A stretch of 37,383 bases of DNA, taken from JAXGXJ01 sp050943595. GTDB taxonomy: Bacteria > Actinomycetota > Thermoleophilia > RBG-16-64-13. This document shows, piece after piece, positions 1 through 8,255 of the stretch. The stretch is taken from contig JBMNPM010000015.1 of assembly GCA_050943595.1 (NCBI GenBank), forward strand, positions 1 through 37,383, read 5' to 3'. The stretch's first letter is position 1, and every line of letters starts with the position of its first letter. The notes under the pieces were generated by a model. That model ran no database searches. It was not told the DNA's origin and saw only the letters and a program-made list of their open reading frames with translations. A program made the position numbers and the translations under genes.

Positions 1-10
1 GCACCTCCTG
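1..10 (-). promoter_or_regulatory. Possible Shine-Dalgarno of a gene just outside the left edge
   Basis: Read on the minus strand the last ten bases are CAGGAGGTGC, a near-perfect match to the anti-Shine-Dalgarno complement. It lies directly after the terminator of the operon at 82-3447, so a further minus-strand gene probably begins a few bases beyond the window. No start codon is visible, so this is inference. Confidence 0.35.
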
Positions 11-63
11 AAAAACCCCGGGGCCCCCCCCCGCCAACGGGGGTGGGGGGGCGGGCGCCCGGG
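11..63 (-). terminator. Very GC-rich intrinsic terminator of the first transhydroxylase-like operon
   Basis: On the minus strand, runs of C (complement of 39-63) can pair with runs of G (complement of 16-33) around a short loop, and the hairpin is followed by TTTTT (complement of 11-15). It starts about 19 bases after the small-subunit stop codon. The long homopolymer runs make the exact pairing ambiguous and are prone to sequencing error. Confidence 0.7.
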
Positions 64-81
64 CATCGCTGCACTACGTAA

Positions 82-924
82 CTAGGCTTTTTCCAGCACT
101 ATGTCGCCGATATCGTTATCCTTGTAGGTCGCTACTTGGACTTCCGCATCCTTGTAGCCGGGACAACGCACCCGAATGGTGAACTTCTTGTTCTTCTCCA
201 GGCCTTCAAACTCGAAGTCACCAAAACCGTTCGAGACGGTATGGGCCTCAAAGTCTTCTCCGACCAGATCCACGGTCACCTTCTTAGCCGACTTCTTGGT
301 GTCGCCAAAGACTAGGCTTCCGGAAACAAAGCGCTTAGGCATATTGACAAAATACACACTGCCCGACAAACCGAATTCCGGATGCAGGAACTCAGCATTC
401 TCCGCTTTTATGCGCTGGGACACTTCGCTATTGGGATCGTCGAAGTCACCGAAGGTAATGCCCTTGTTGGGGCACACTTCTGTACACCGCGGTTCCTTCC
501 AACCGGCATCAAGCAGGTGGGCGCACAGCGTACACTTCTGGGGCAGGCCCTTCTCGTCGTTCCAGTAGATCGCGCCATACGGGCAACTATCCTGAATCTC
601 TTTGCCCTCATGGGCGTCGCACTTCGCCTTCGCCGGATCAATGATGACGATGCCGTCTTCACGCTTGTAGATCTTGTCCGGGGCCTCGCGGATGCAGGGC
701 GCGTCGTCGCAGTGCATGCACGGGATCTTGTAGTAGCACGTCTTGATGTGGGGATAGTTACCCCGCTCGCGCTCGCTGACCCTCATCCAGAAGGAACCGA
801 AATACGGCTTCGCCGCGGCATAGGGCAGATGATCGTTACCGCAGTGCTCATCCCGGCAGGCCATGACACAGGCATGGCAGCCGTTGCACCTGTCCATATC
901 AACCAGGATACCAAACCGAGCCAT
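82..924 (-). CDS. Transhydroxylase-like small subunit, three-cluster ferredoxin type (A1 beta)
   Basis: 280 aa electron-transfer subunit of a cytoplasmic molybdopterin oxidoreductase, partner of the large subunit encoded just upstream (3-base gap). Cluster cysteines form four groups: C13/C16/C19/C23, C69/C72/C77, C114, and C131/C134/C147/C151. These 12 residues suffice for three [4Fe-4S] clusters, as in the Pelobacter transhydroxylase beta subunit; the fourth cysteine of the second motif is Ala81 and the third motif keeps only C114. C28, C63 and C102 are extra. From about residue 195 the protein becomes a beta-rich domain with a GFGDFEFEGL motif, matching the carboxypeptidase-regulatory/Cna-B-like C-terminal domain of this subunit family. 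No twin-arginine signal is present. Family assignment is firm; substrate is not determined. Confidence 0.88.
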   Translation of the reverse strand: MARFGILVDMDRCNGCHACVMACRDEHCGNDHLPYAAAKPYFGSFWMRVSERERGNYPHIKTCYYKIPCMHCDDAPCIREAPDKIYKREDGIVIIDPAKAKCDAHEGKEIQDSCPYGAIYWNDEKGLPQKCTLCAHLLDAGWKEPRCTEVCPNKGITFGDFDDPNSEVSQRIKAENAEFLHPEFGLSGSVYFVNMPKRFVSGSLVFGDTKKSAKKVTVDLVGEDFEAHTVSNGFGDFEFEGLEKNKKFTIRVRCPGYKDAEVQVATYKDNDIGDIVLEKA

Positions 925-927
925 CAG

Positions 928-3447
928 CTACGCCTCCCACTTTTCGATCTCAATGAGACAGGAACAAGGAGCCATACCGGGAGCGTTCTTAGACATGAGC
1001 CGATCGCTGGTGAGCAGGTTCATGCATCCTCCGCGATCCAGGGACTTGAATTCGCCCGGCTGCACGGGGTCGTATTGGCTACACGAACAGTAGCTGTGGA
1101 TGACTCCAGGCTTGATACGTTCTGTGACCATCGCAGCGCCAAGAACCGACGCCCGGTCATTGTAGAGCTTCACTATGTCGCGGTCTTTGATGCCACGGAA
1201 GGCGGCATCCTCCGGATGGATCCGCACCGTCCAGTAGTGATAGCCGTCGATGAGGATACGATGGCCGGGGATGTCGGCGATGAAACAGCCCTTCTTGTCG
1301 AAGTGCGTGTGGAACGAGTACCGAGGATGTGGCGTGATCAGCTGTAGCGGGTATTTCTTGAACAGCTCCGACTCATGGCCTTCCCAGCTGGGAATGTAGC
1401 GGGGGATCGGCTGCCGCTCGGGGTCGTCGGGCGTGTGCTTCGCCAGAGTACCGGACACAAACTCGATCTTGCCGCTCGGGGTCGCCAGCCGCTCCGGAGT
1501 ATCGGTCTGCAGCATGGGGTTCATCCAGTCCGGCGTATCGCACGGCCGGCCTTCGGCGTACCAGCGGAACGCGACGGTGGACTTGTACTCCTCAGCAGGC
1601 GGTGCATTAATGATGTGGTAACCCTTCTCGAGGAAGTCCTCCCACGAAACTCGCTTGGGCAGGTCGCTCACATCGAAGTAGGCCTTAATCCAATCGTCTT
1701 CGAGCTTGCCGCCGTCGGAGAACTCGTTCCAGACCCCCAGACGCTTAGCCAACTCAGAGAAGATCCAGTAGTCGGACTTCGACTCGCCCAGCGGCTCGAT
1801 GCACTTCTGCTGATAGGTGATGACACGGTAGTTGGAGCCCAGCGTACCCCACTTGAGGTAGCCACCGGCCTCGCCCCACTCGCCGATGTCGTTGCGCTCG
1901 AAGTTGGTGCAGGCCGGTAGGATGACGTCGGCGAACTTGGTCTCAGTACACCAGCACCAGTCCTGGTTCACCACCATCTCGAGTTTGGGGCTCTGGTACA
2001 TCAGAACCTGCTTGTTACCCTCGCACATGGTCCCCATGGACGCGCCGCCGTAGCGATAGTACATGTGGATTTCCGAATGACCAGGCATGGGGTATTCGAA
2101 CTCAGCGAAATGCTGGTCCATGCTCTGGCCGCAGAAGCCCTCACCCATCCAGCGGACCGGCGGGTTCAGGATCATATCCGGCAACATGAGACGATAGGTC
2201 TTCTGCTGTACCGGGTTGATCGCCTTGATAGTGGCGGCCCGGGAGAAGCTCATCATAGCGTCCAGGTCGGCGTAGCCGGGGAACTGCACGCTGTAATCGG
2301 CCGGCGCCGACTGGATATTGCCCCACAGGTTGACACCCGGGGTCCCCAGTCCCTGCATGGCCTGCAGAAGGACGACCAGGCGAGGATATTCGTGCCCATA
2401 GGCAACGCGGCAACCGGCACCCATACCGCATCCGGAGACGGTGGTCTTCTTGGCAGCCCACTCGTGCGCCAGGTCCTCAAGCGTCCTGGCCGGGACGGCC
2501 GTGATCTCAGCGGCCCATTCCGGACTCTTCGGCGTACCATCCGATTCGCCGAGCACATACTTGGTGAACTCCTCAAAACCGACGGTCTTGTCGGCGACGT
2601 ATTCCTTGTTGTACGTGCCTTCCTTGATCCACACGTAGGCTATAGCCAACGCCAAAGCGGCATCTGTGTTCGGGCGGACCGGGATCCACTTGTCCGCCAT
2701 ACGAGCGGCGGAGTAGTTGCAATACGGGTCAATGAAGACCAGCTGCTTACCGGAGTCAATCATCCACTGCAACCACTGGGCCGACTCCATACCGTTGTAG
2801 GCACAGCGGGTCCAGTCGGGATCAATGGACCAGAAGACAATCTGCTCGGAGTACTTCATCAAGTCTTCGAGGATATCGTACTGTTCGGGCACACCCAGCT
2901 GCCACCAGTAGCCGATCGTATGGGGAACGCCCCAGTGCCAGCCTTCCCAGCTGTCCGGGTTGTGGAGACACTCGGTAAAGCCGATGGTGTTGAAGAAACG
3001 GAAGAAGGGACCAAAACGGTAGCCGACGATGCCCCAGTTGTGGTGGTCCTGATCAAGAGCGGTAATAGCTTCCGGACCGTACTTCTCCCTGATCCGCTTC
3101 ATCTCATTGGCGACCATATCCAGAGCTTCATCCCAGCTTATGCGCTCATAGCCGGACTTGCCGCGGTTCTGGGGGTTCCTCTCACCGTTGGGGTCGAAGT
3201 CAACTCTCTTCATAGGGTAGAGGATGCGGTCCTTGGAGTAGACCTGAGACCGGACGGCCATGGCCTCGGGGCCGGGGAACATCTTCTTGCCCGGCGAATG
3301 CTTGCCACCCTTGGTATCCTCAACCGTCCAAGGCCTGAGATCGTCTCCGTCGACCTGGAGTGGCCTGACTCTGGTGATTACACCATCGTTTACATACACC
3401 GATACCGGACCGACGACCGTCGCGTTTTGAAAGACTTGCTCTGCCAC
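928..3447 (-). CDS. Molybdopterin oxidoreductase large subunit, pyrogallol transhydroxylase-like (A1 alpha)
   Basis: 839 aa catalytic subunit of the DMSO reductase superfamily. The N-terminus has no CxxC motif and no Tat signal, so it lacks the usual [4Fe-4S] cluster and should be cytoplasmic, as known for transhydroxylase. The conserved segment KRVDFDPNGERNPQNRGKS (79-97) precedes the active-site region: His135/His136, Tyr143-Arg144, then Asp165-Ser166-Trp167. Ser166 is the expected Mo ligand. The spacing His-8-Tyr-Arg and Asp-Ser-Trp fits the Pelobacter residues His144, Tyr152, Arg153, Asp174, Ser175, Trp176 as I recall them (constant offset of 9). A KFADVILPACTNFE segment and a C-terminal molybdopterin dinucleotide-binding domain follow. 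The start is GTG with a G-rich ribosome site. Alternatives are other hydroxylases of the same branch, such as resorcinol hydroxylase. Confidence 0.85.
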   Translation of the reverse strand: MAEQVFQNATVVGPVSVYVNDGVITRVRPLQVDGDDLRPWTVEDTKGGKHSPGKKMFPGPEAMAVRSQVYSKDRILYPMKRVDFDPNGERNPQNRGKSGYERISWDEALDMVANEMKRIREKYGPEAITALDQDHHNWGIVGYRFGPFFRFFNTIGFTECLHNPDSWEGWHWGVPHTIGYWWQLGVPEQYDILEDLMKYSEQIVFWSIDPDWTRCAYNGMESAQWLQWMIDSGKQLVFIDPYCNYSAARMADKWIPVRPNTDAALALAIAYVWIKEGTYNKEYVADKTVGFEEFTKYVLGESDGTPKSPEWAAEITAVPARTLEDLAHEWAAKKTTVSGCGMGAGCRVAYGHEYPRLVVLLQAMQGLGTPGVNLWGNIQSAPADYSVQFPGYADLDAMMSFSRAATIKAINPVQQKTYRLMLPDMILNPPVRWMGEGFCGQSMDQHFAEFEYPMPGHSEIHMYYRYGGASMGTMCEGNKQVLMYQSPKLEMVVNQDWCWCTETKFADVILPACTNFERNDIGEWGEAGGYLKWGTLGSNYRVITYQQKCIEPLGESKSDYWIFSELAKRLGVWNEFSDGGKLEDDWIKAYFDVSDLPKRVSWEDFLEKGYHIINAPPAEEYKSTVAFRWYAEGRPCDTPDWMNPMLQTDTPERLATPSGKIEFVSGTLAKHTPDDPERQPIPRYIPSWEGHESELFKKYPLQLITPHPRYSFHTHFDKKGCFIADIPGHRILIDGYHYWTVRIHPEDAAFRGIKDRDIVKLYNDRASVLGAAMVTERIKPGVIHSYCSCSQYDPVQPGEFKSLDRGGCMNLLTSDRLMSKNAPGMAPCSCLIEIEKWEA

Positions 3448-3672
3448 GAGTACCCCCTTTGCTCTGAGACGTGGAACAATTCCTTGTAGCCGCTAGGCGT
3501 GCAATGGGGGAGAGGTGATCAAGCAGACTTGTCGGTATCGCTGTTCGCCTCGGCAGGTGCTTTCGTCGGTCAAGGCACGAGAGAACGAGGAGAAAAAAAC
3601 AGTAACGACGCAACCCGTCCACATGGTTGATTCCACACCAAGCCCCCGCTAGGCGCGCTAACTTCTCGGTTT

Positions 3673-3701
3673 ACTGTATCCGAGGGCAGAGAATATGTCA
3701 A
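3673..3701 (-). promoter_or_regulatory. Candidate promoter for the A1 operon
   Basis: On the minus strand TTGACA (3701-3696) is followed after 17 bases by TACAGT (3678-3673). The -35 is a perfect sigma-70 match and the -10 matches four of six positions. It would give a leader of about 215 bases before the large-subunit GTG at 3447. Confidence 0.5.
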
Positions 3702-3813
3702 TCGACAGAAACCACGCCAACCCAGTAAAAACGCGCATTCCCGCCCTCCTCAGACGACACAGAACAGGCCCCTTGGCCCCCCTCAGACGTGACCGCTCAC
3801 AGACGCAGGGAAC

Positions 3814-3842
3814 TTGACAATACACCGGCCACGAGTTCTACT
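3814..3842 (+). promoter_or_regulatory. Candidate promoter for the B2 operon
   Basis: TTGACA at 3814-3819, a 17-base spacer, then TCTACT at 3837-3842. The -35 is perfect and the -10 matches four of six consensus bases. Transcription from here would create a leader of about 400 bases before the small-subunit ATG at 4250. Confidence 0.45.
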
Positions 3843-3912
3843 GGTTCTTATACTGGCTCTTACTATATTCAGAATGGACAGTTGCATGTCGCGCAGTTCA
3901 TCACCTCGGGAG

Positions 3913-3945
3913 CTGCCTAGGATGCCGCTTCGGCCACTCAGGCAG
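3913..3945 (+). other. Nested RNA hairpin in the B2 leader
   Basis: CTGCCT (3913-3918) pairs with AGGCAG (3940-3945), and inside it GCCG (3924-3927) pairs with CGGC (3931-3934) around a CTT loop. It lies between the candidate promoter and the terminator-like hairpin downstream. I cannot assign it to a named riboswitch class. Confidence 0.35.
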
Positions 3946-4028
3946 GTCCGATTACCGCCGGCCATTGATGCGTGGCTCGACGCGGGACTCGAGCGCGACC
4001 GATGACGTACTATCGTGTTGCTCAGCGC

Positions 4029-4054
4029 GCTCCGGCGGCCGGGGCTTCGTTTTT
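4029..4054 (+). terminator. Terminator-like hairpin inside the B2 leader (candidate attenuator)
   Basis: GCTCCGG (4029-4035) pairs with CCGGGGC (4039-4045), one pair being G-T, around a CGG loop; TTCG and five T residues (4050-4054) follow. It lies about 195 bases before the B2 small-subunit start and some 190 bases after the candidate promoter, so it would stop transcription before the operon unless read through. Confidence 0.45.
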
Positions 4055-4249
4055 CAGCAGCCTTCCTAGCCGTCGGCCAACCTGCCCGCCTAAGGCACCG
4101 GGTTAGACATTCACCTTCACGGGGGCTGTGCCGAAGGCGAGATGAATATGGAATCATCGTGTAGGTCACGAGCGTGCTGGAGCACACTGATGCACCCGCG
4201 ACTGCGACTGCACATGGATTCGGAATCTCACGAAATAAGGAGGGGGTAT

Positions 4250-5062
4250 ATGAGAGCATTCGTAATCGACCTTTCCAGATGCACAGGCTGCTACTGTTGC
4301 CAGATCGCGTGCAAAGACGAGCACGTAGCCAACGACTGGACACCGTATGCAAAGCCGCAGCCGGAGACCGGCCAGTTCTGGGTGGGCATCCAAGAAACGG
4401 TGAGAGGGACCGTGCCCAAAGTCAAGGTGTCATACTTTCCCAGCATGTGCCTGCACTGTGACGATGCTCCCTGCCTGCAGTCCTGTCCGGTAGAAGGCGC
4501 CATCTATCAGCGGGACGATGGGCTGGTCATCATCGATCCGGAGGTCTGTACGGGCTGCAAACTCTGTGAGGACAGCTGCCCTTACAACGTCCTCTTCTTC
4601 AATGAGGGCCTCAACATCGCTCAGAAGTGCACGGGCTGCGCCCATCTGTTGGATGCGGGCTGGACGGTACCCCGCTGTGTCGACGCCTGTCCCACCGATG
4701 CCATGCGCTTCGGCGAAGTCGACGAGATGGCAGACGTGATCGCCAAGGCCGACCCATACCGCCCCGAACTGGAGCTCGTGACCAGAGTCCATTACCTGAA
4801 CATACCCAAGAAGTTCATCGGCGGCACGCTGTTCGATCCGGTGACAGACGAGGTCCTTATCGGGGCACGTTGCACACTGCGCGACGAAGCCAACGGCGAG
4901 TCCTTCACCACCGAGACCGACGGCTTCGGTGACTTCTGGTTCAAAGATCTGAACGACGACCGGACTTTCACCCTGCAACTTGAGGCAGACGGCATGAGCA
5001 AGACGATCGAGGCCATAAGCACCTCGCTCGACGTCAACCTCGGCGACATCGCAATGCGATGA
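4250..5062 (+). CDS. Molybdoenzyme small subunit, four-cluster ferredoxin type (B2 beta)
   Basis: 270 aa starting at ATG 4250, behind a strong AAGGAGGGGG site; upstream in-frame codons are unlikely to be used. Sixteen cluster cysteines are present: C11/C14/C17/C21, C67/C70/C75/C79, C100/C103/C106/C110 and C127/C130/C143/C147, enough for four [4Fe-4S] clusters. This differs from the three-cluster subunits at 82-924 and 19723-20553. A beta-rich C-terminal domain (from about residue 185, with a DGFGDFWF motif) matches the carboxypeptidase-regulatory-like domain of transhydroxylase small subunits. It is first in its operon, ahead of the large subunit, the reverse of the other three pairs. It should carry electrons to or from the Mo site of the downstream partner in the cytoplasm. 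Confidence 0.87.
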   Translation: MRAFVIDLSRCTGCYCCQIACKDEHVANDWTPYAKPQPETGQFWVGIQETVRGTVPKVKVSYFPSMCLHCDDAPCLQSCPVEGAIYQRDDGLVIIDPEVCTGCKLCEDSCPYNVLFFNEGLNIAQKCTGCAHLLDAGWTVPRCVDACPTDAMRFGEVDEMADVIAKADPYRPELELVTRVHYLNIPKKFIGGTLFDPVTDEVLIGARCTLRDEANGESFTTETDGFGDFWFKDLNDDRTFTLQLEADGMSKTIEAISTSLDVNLGDIAMR

Positions 5063-5132
5063 GGCGTGCACCAACAGACTACGCCCATTCTTACGATACG
5101 TCCGGTGTATATCCCAAGCACAAGGAGCTGTG

Positions 5133-7712
5133 ATGGCTAGGCCGGTCAAGCCTCTCAAGACTAAAGACAAGACGACCATCAAGGGGATGGCTCTGGGTGG
5201 CCACGGGGCCATGCCTGCATCGGTAGATTCCATGAACGGCAAGATCATCCGCATCAGACCGCTGCACCTTGATGAAAAGTACGATCCCAAGGATTTCAAT
5301 GCCTGGAAAATGGTAGTGAAGGGAGTCGAATTCGACCCCGGCTACAAGATCTCCCTGGCTCCCTTCAGCCTTGCCTATAAGAAGCGGGTCTACTCCCCCA
5401 ACCGCATCAAATATCCTCTCAAGCGGGTCGATTGGGACCCCAACGGGGAACGCAATCCCCAGAACCGCGGCAAGAGCAAATTCGAGAGAATCTCGTGGGA
5501 AGAAGCGGCACAGCTCATCGCCAGCGAGATCAAACGCGTCAAAGCAGAATATGGTCCCTATGCCATCTTGGCCCAAGGCGACGGACACGGTGAGTCGAAA
5601 ATCGTACACGCCGCGCACGGGATCCAGTACGAGTTCCTCAAGCTGACCGGCGGCAGCACCTACCAGTTCCGCACACCGGACAGCTGGGAGGGTTGGTACT
5701 GGGGTGCCAAGCACGTCTGGGGCATGGACTCTACCGTCGGCCTCATGGAGCCCAAGACCAATATCGTCAAGGACATGGCCGAGAACTGCGAGCAGTTACT
5801 GTTCTGGGCCTGCGATCCCGAGACGACACCCTGGTTCTATATCGCGGGGCTGCCCAGCCGTCTGATGTACTTCTTCAAGGAGCTGGGCATCAAACAGATC
5901 TACGTCACTCCTGACCTCAATTACGGGGCGGCGATACACGCCGACAAGTGGATTCCTATCCTGCCCAACACCGATGCCGCCATGCAATTGGCCGTCGCCT
6001 ATGTATGGATCACCGAGGACACCTACGACAAAGAACACGTCGCACGGCTGACCGTCGGCTTCGACAAGTTCGCCGACTACGTCCTGGGCAAGGAAGACGG
6101 CGTCCCCAAGACGCCCAAGTGGGCTTCGGCCAAGTGCGGTGTGCCCAGTTACACAATCAAAGCCTTGGCACGCGAGTACGCAAAAAAGGTCACCTCGACC
6201 ATCCACTCCTTCGGCGGCTCGATGATCCGCGGCCCGTATTCCAGTGAGCCGGCACGCCTCGAAGTGGTCCTGCTGGCCATGCAGGGGCTGGGTAAGCCGG
6301 GAGTGCACCAGGAGAACTGGTGGAAGGGCTTCCCCCGCTCAGTGGTCATGCCCACCGAAGCGACTGAGGCCCGTCAAGGGTCGATGTACGGCTACTTCTG
6401 GCCGCCGCCGCCGCAGGTACTGCCGAAGACCCTCATCGAGAAGGCGATATTCTCAGAAGAGCCTTTCACCTTCTACGGCAGCGGGGCCCAGATATGCCCG
6501 ACCTCCGATCAGTTCAAACAGTACACCTACCCCATCCCCAAGGAAGAGGGCGGCAGCACCATCCACATGATCTGGAGCGATACGCCCTGCCGCACGACCT
6601 GCTGGGGCCATGGCAACCATGTGACCGAGGGCCTGCAGCACCCCTCCATCGAGTGCGTGGTGGTGCAGCACCCGTGGCTCGAGAACGACACTTTGTTCGC
6701 CGACATCATCCTGCCGGTCAACACCAAGCTCGAAGAGACAGACTTCGGAATCGATCGCGATGCCCAGTACTTTAGTGTCTTTCTCGAGGACAAGAGTGTG
6801 GACCCCATCGGCGAGTCGAAGAGCGACTACGAGGCGGTCTGCGAGGTCGCCAGAGCGATGGGTCTGCTCGGCGAATTCACCCAGGGCAAGACCATAGAGG
6901 ACTGGATAAAGACCGCCTATGAACTCTCCGGGGTGAAGGACCTGGTGACCTGGGAAGAGCTACGGGAGAAGGACTACTACGTGGTCCCCATCGCCCCCGA
7001 CTGGGAAGAAGACAAGCCCGGCATGCACGCCTTTGTCGAGGATCCCCAGAAGAACCCGCTGGAGACTCCCTCAGGGTTGATCGAGATCTACTCCGAGGCC
7101 CTCGCCACCAACTTCCCCCACGATCTAGAGCGTCCTCCCATTCCCAAGTGGGTGGAGCGAGGCGAGACGCATGACGAGCGGCTCTCCTGCCTGCGCGCGA
7201 AAAAGTACCCTCTCCTCGTATGCTCGAACCATCCCCGGTGGCGCCTGCATGCCCAGTGCGACGATATCCCTTGGACCCGCGAGCCCCTCACCGGCAAAGT
7301 CAAGGGACCGGATGGCTACATGTACGAAGCGGCATGGCTCAATCCGCAGGAAGCTGAGAAGAGAGGCATCAAGTCGGGAGACATAGTCAAGATATTCAAC
7401 GAGCGCGGAATCGTGTTGGCCGGTGCCTACGTGACCGAGCGCCTACGCACCCAGGTCGTCTATATAGACCACGGTGCGCGTTGTGACTGGATAAAGGTTG
7501 GAGAGATCGATCGCGGTGGGGCTATCAACACCATCTCGCCGATAGGAACCACCTCCAAGAACGCAGCCGGACAGGCCACCAGCGGCTACCTGGTGGAGGT
7601 GGAGAAGCTCTCATGGGCTGAGATGCAACGCTGGAAGGATGAGTATCCCGAAGCATTCGCACGCGAATACGACCCCGCCTCAGGATTGCGCTTCGACGCC
7701 TGGTTGGCGTAA
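5133..7712 (+). CDS. Molybdopterin oxidoreductase large subunit, transhydroxylase-related type B (B2 alpha)
   Basis: 859 aa from ATG 5133 (AAGGAG at 5122-5127; a GTG at 5130 is too close to that site). DMSO reductase superfamily, without an N-terminal Fe-S motif or Tat signal. KRVDWDPNGERNPQNRGKS is shared with all four paralogues. The active-site stretch reads GDGHGESK with His152, then PDSWEGWYWGAKHVWG with Asp183-Ser184-Trp185, Ser184 being the likely Mo ligand. The type A Tyr-Arg pair after the His is missing, so the substrate pocket differs. Later segments include VQHPWLENDTLFADIILP and a C-terminal dinucleotide-binding domain. It resembles the large subunit at 13927-16614 more than the type A proteins. 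A hydroxylase or dehydroxylase of aromatic or related compounds is plausible; the substrate is unknown. Confidence 0.83.
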   Translation: MARPVKPLKTKDKTTIKGMALGGHGAMPASVDSMNGKIIRIRPLHLDEKYDPKDFNAWKMVVKGVEFDPGYKISLAPFSLAYKKRVYSPNRIKYPLKRVDWDPNGERNPQNRGKSKFERISWEEAAQLIASEIKRVKAEYGPYAILAQGDGHGESKIVHAAHGIQYEFLKLTGGSTYQFRTPDSWEGWYWGAKHVWGMDSTVGLMEPKTNIVKDMAENCEQLLFWACDPETTPWFYIAGLPSRLMYFFKELGIKQIYVTPDLNYGAAIHADKWIPILPNTDAAMQLAVAYVWITEDTYDKEHVARLTVGFDKFADYVLGKEDGVPKTPKWASAKCGVPSYTIKALAREYAKKVTSTIHSFGGSMIRGPYSSEPARLEVVLLAMQGLGKPGVHQENWWKGFPRSVVMPTEATEARQGSMYGYFWPPPPQVLPKTLIEKAIFSEEPFTFYGSGAQICPTSDQFKQYTYPIPKEEGGSTIHMIWSDTPCRTTCWGHGNHVTEGLQHPSIECVVVQHPWLENDTLFADIILPVNTKLEETDFGIDRDAQYFSVFLEDKSVDPIGESKSDYEAVCEVARAMGLLGEFTQGKTIEDWIKTAYELSGVKDLVTWEELREKDYYVVPIAPDWEEDKPGMHAFVEDPQKNPLETPSGLIEIYSEALATNFPHDLERPPIPKWVERGETHDERLSCLRAKKYPLLVCSNHPRWRLHAQCDDIPWTREPLTGKVKGPDGYMYEAAWLNPQEAEKRGIKSGDIVKIFNERGIVLAGAYVTERLRTQVVYIDHGARCDWIKVGEIDRGGAINTISPIGTTSKNAAGQATSGYLVEVEKLSWAEMQRWKDEYPEAFAREYDPASGLRFDAWLA

Positions 7713-7718
7713 ACATGT

Positions 7719-7766
7719 CTCCGGAGCCCCGCCGGCCGGCGAGATGGAGTCGGCGGGGTTCCGGAG
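7719..7766 (+). terminator. Long hairpin after the B2 operon
   Basis: A 16-base arm (7719-7734) pairs with 7751-7766, including one G-T pair, around a 16-base loop, immediately after the large-subunit stop. No T tract follows, so it may protect the 3' end rather than terminate by itself. Confidence 0.5.
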
Positions 7767-7850
7767 AGCGTTGACGACCGCCGTCACAAGGATAATAATC
7801 ATGGTCAATCACGCTCTACAAACATAGACGGTGGTAAGAAGGGGGAGCGC

Positions 7851-8180
7851 ATGAACAACGAAACCACAGACACCGCCGCACTGAAGAAGCGCGAAGCCAG
7901 ACTTCGCCGTATAGCCGCGCGCATGGGCCTGGCGCTGCGCAAGTCCCGCGTGCGCGATCCAGACCTCATGGAATACGGTTGTTTTCGCATCGTCGATATC
8001 AAGACCGGCCGCACGGTAACGGGAGCGTATCCTTACCCCTACTCCCTAGATCTTGATCGCGTGGAAGAGGCACTCCAGGACATCATGGCCAGTCCGCACA
8101 AACCGGATGGCTTGAAGTGGGGAGGTCATGGGGAGGGATGCGCCGGAGGCGATGAGCCCGGGTACGACGACGAGCTCTAG
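7851..8180 (+). CDS. Small basic protein of unknown function
   Basis: 109 aa, ATG preceded by AAGGGGGAG. The N-terminal half is charged and helical (KKREARLRRIAARMGL), followed by a pattern like LRKSRVRDPDLMEYGCFRIVDIKTG and a segment SLDLDRVEEAL. I recall similar short proteins in actinobacteria with a 'basic helix, RDP, YG-x-Y-x-hydrophobic-D, LDxVE' layout, but I know no function for them. The C-terminal 25 residues are Gly/Asp/Glu-rich and probably disordered. It lies about 140 bases after the B2 operon and is followed by its own hairpin, so it is probably transcribed separately or by read-through. Confidence 0.7.
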   Translation: MNNETTDTAALKKREARLRRIAARMGLALRKSRVRDPDLMEYGCFRIVDIKTGRTVTGAYPYPYSLDLDRVEEALQDIMASPHKPDGLKWGGHGEGCAGGDEPGYDDEL

Positions 8181-8199
8181 ACAGCGCTCTTGATTCCGC

Positions 8200-8234
8200 G
8201 ACCCCATCGATGGCTGAACGCCATTGATGGGGTC
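8200..8234. terminator. Bidirectional hairpin between convergent genes
   Basis: GACCCCATCGATGGC (8200-8214) pairs with GCCATTGATGGGGTC (8220-8234) with one G-T pair and a 5-base loop. It sits between the plus-strand gene ending at 8180 and the minus-strand gene ending at 8256 and could serve both. No T tract is evident. Confidence 0.55.
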
Positions 8235-8255
8235 GTCATCACCTCAGCACACCCA

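Larger units (their letters stand above)
3448..4249. other. Divergent intergenic region between A1 and B2 operons
   Basis: About 800 bases separate two divergent molybdoenzyme operons. I find no convincing gene here: short frames that cross it have no good ribosome site and no recognisable domain. It contains one candidate promoter for each direction, a nested hairpin at 3913-3945 and a terminator-like hairpin at 4029-4054 in the plus-strand leader. A long leader of this kind is suited to RNA-based or attenuation control. Confidence 0.6.

Noticed and set aside
382..1347. Long plus-strand open frame (321 codons) opposite the A1 genes
   Set aside because: It spans the junction of two well-supported minus-strand genes, has no ribosome site and no recognisable domain; it is an antisense shadow common in GC-rich DNA.
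2065..3489. Long plus-strand open frame (474 codons) opposite the A1 large subunit
   Set aside because: Entirely antisense to a clear molybdopterin enzyme, with a composition typical of shadow frames.
3814..4005. 63-codon frame with a hydrophobic stretch in the A1/B2 gap
   Set aside because: Its start codon is the TTG of the TTGACA promoter element, it lacks a ribosome site and the rest is low-complexity Arg/Pro/Leu.
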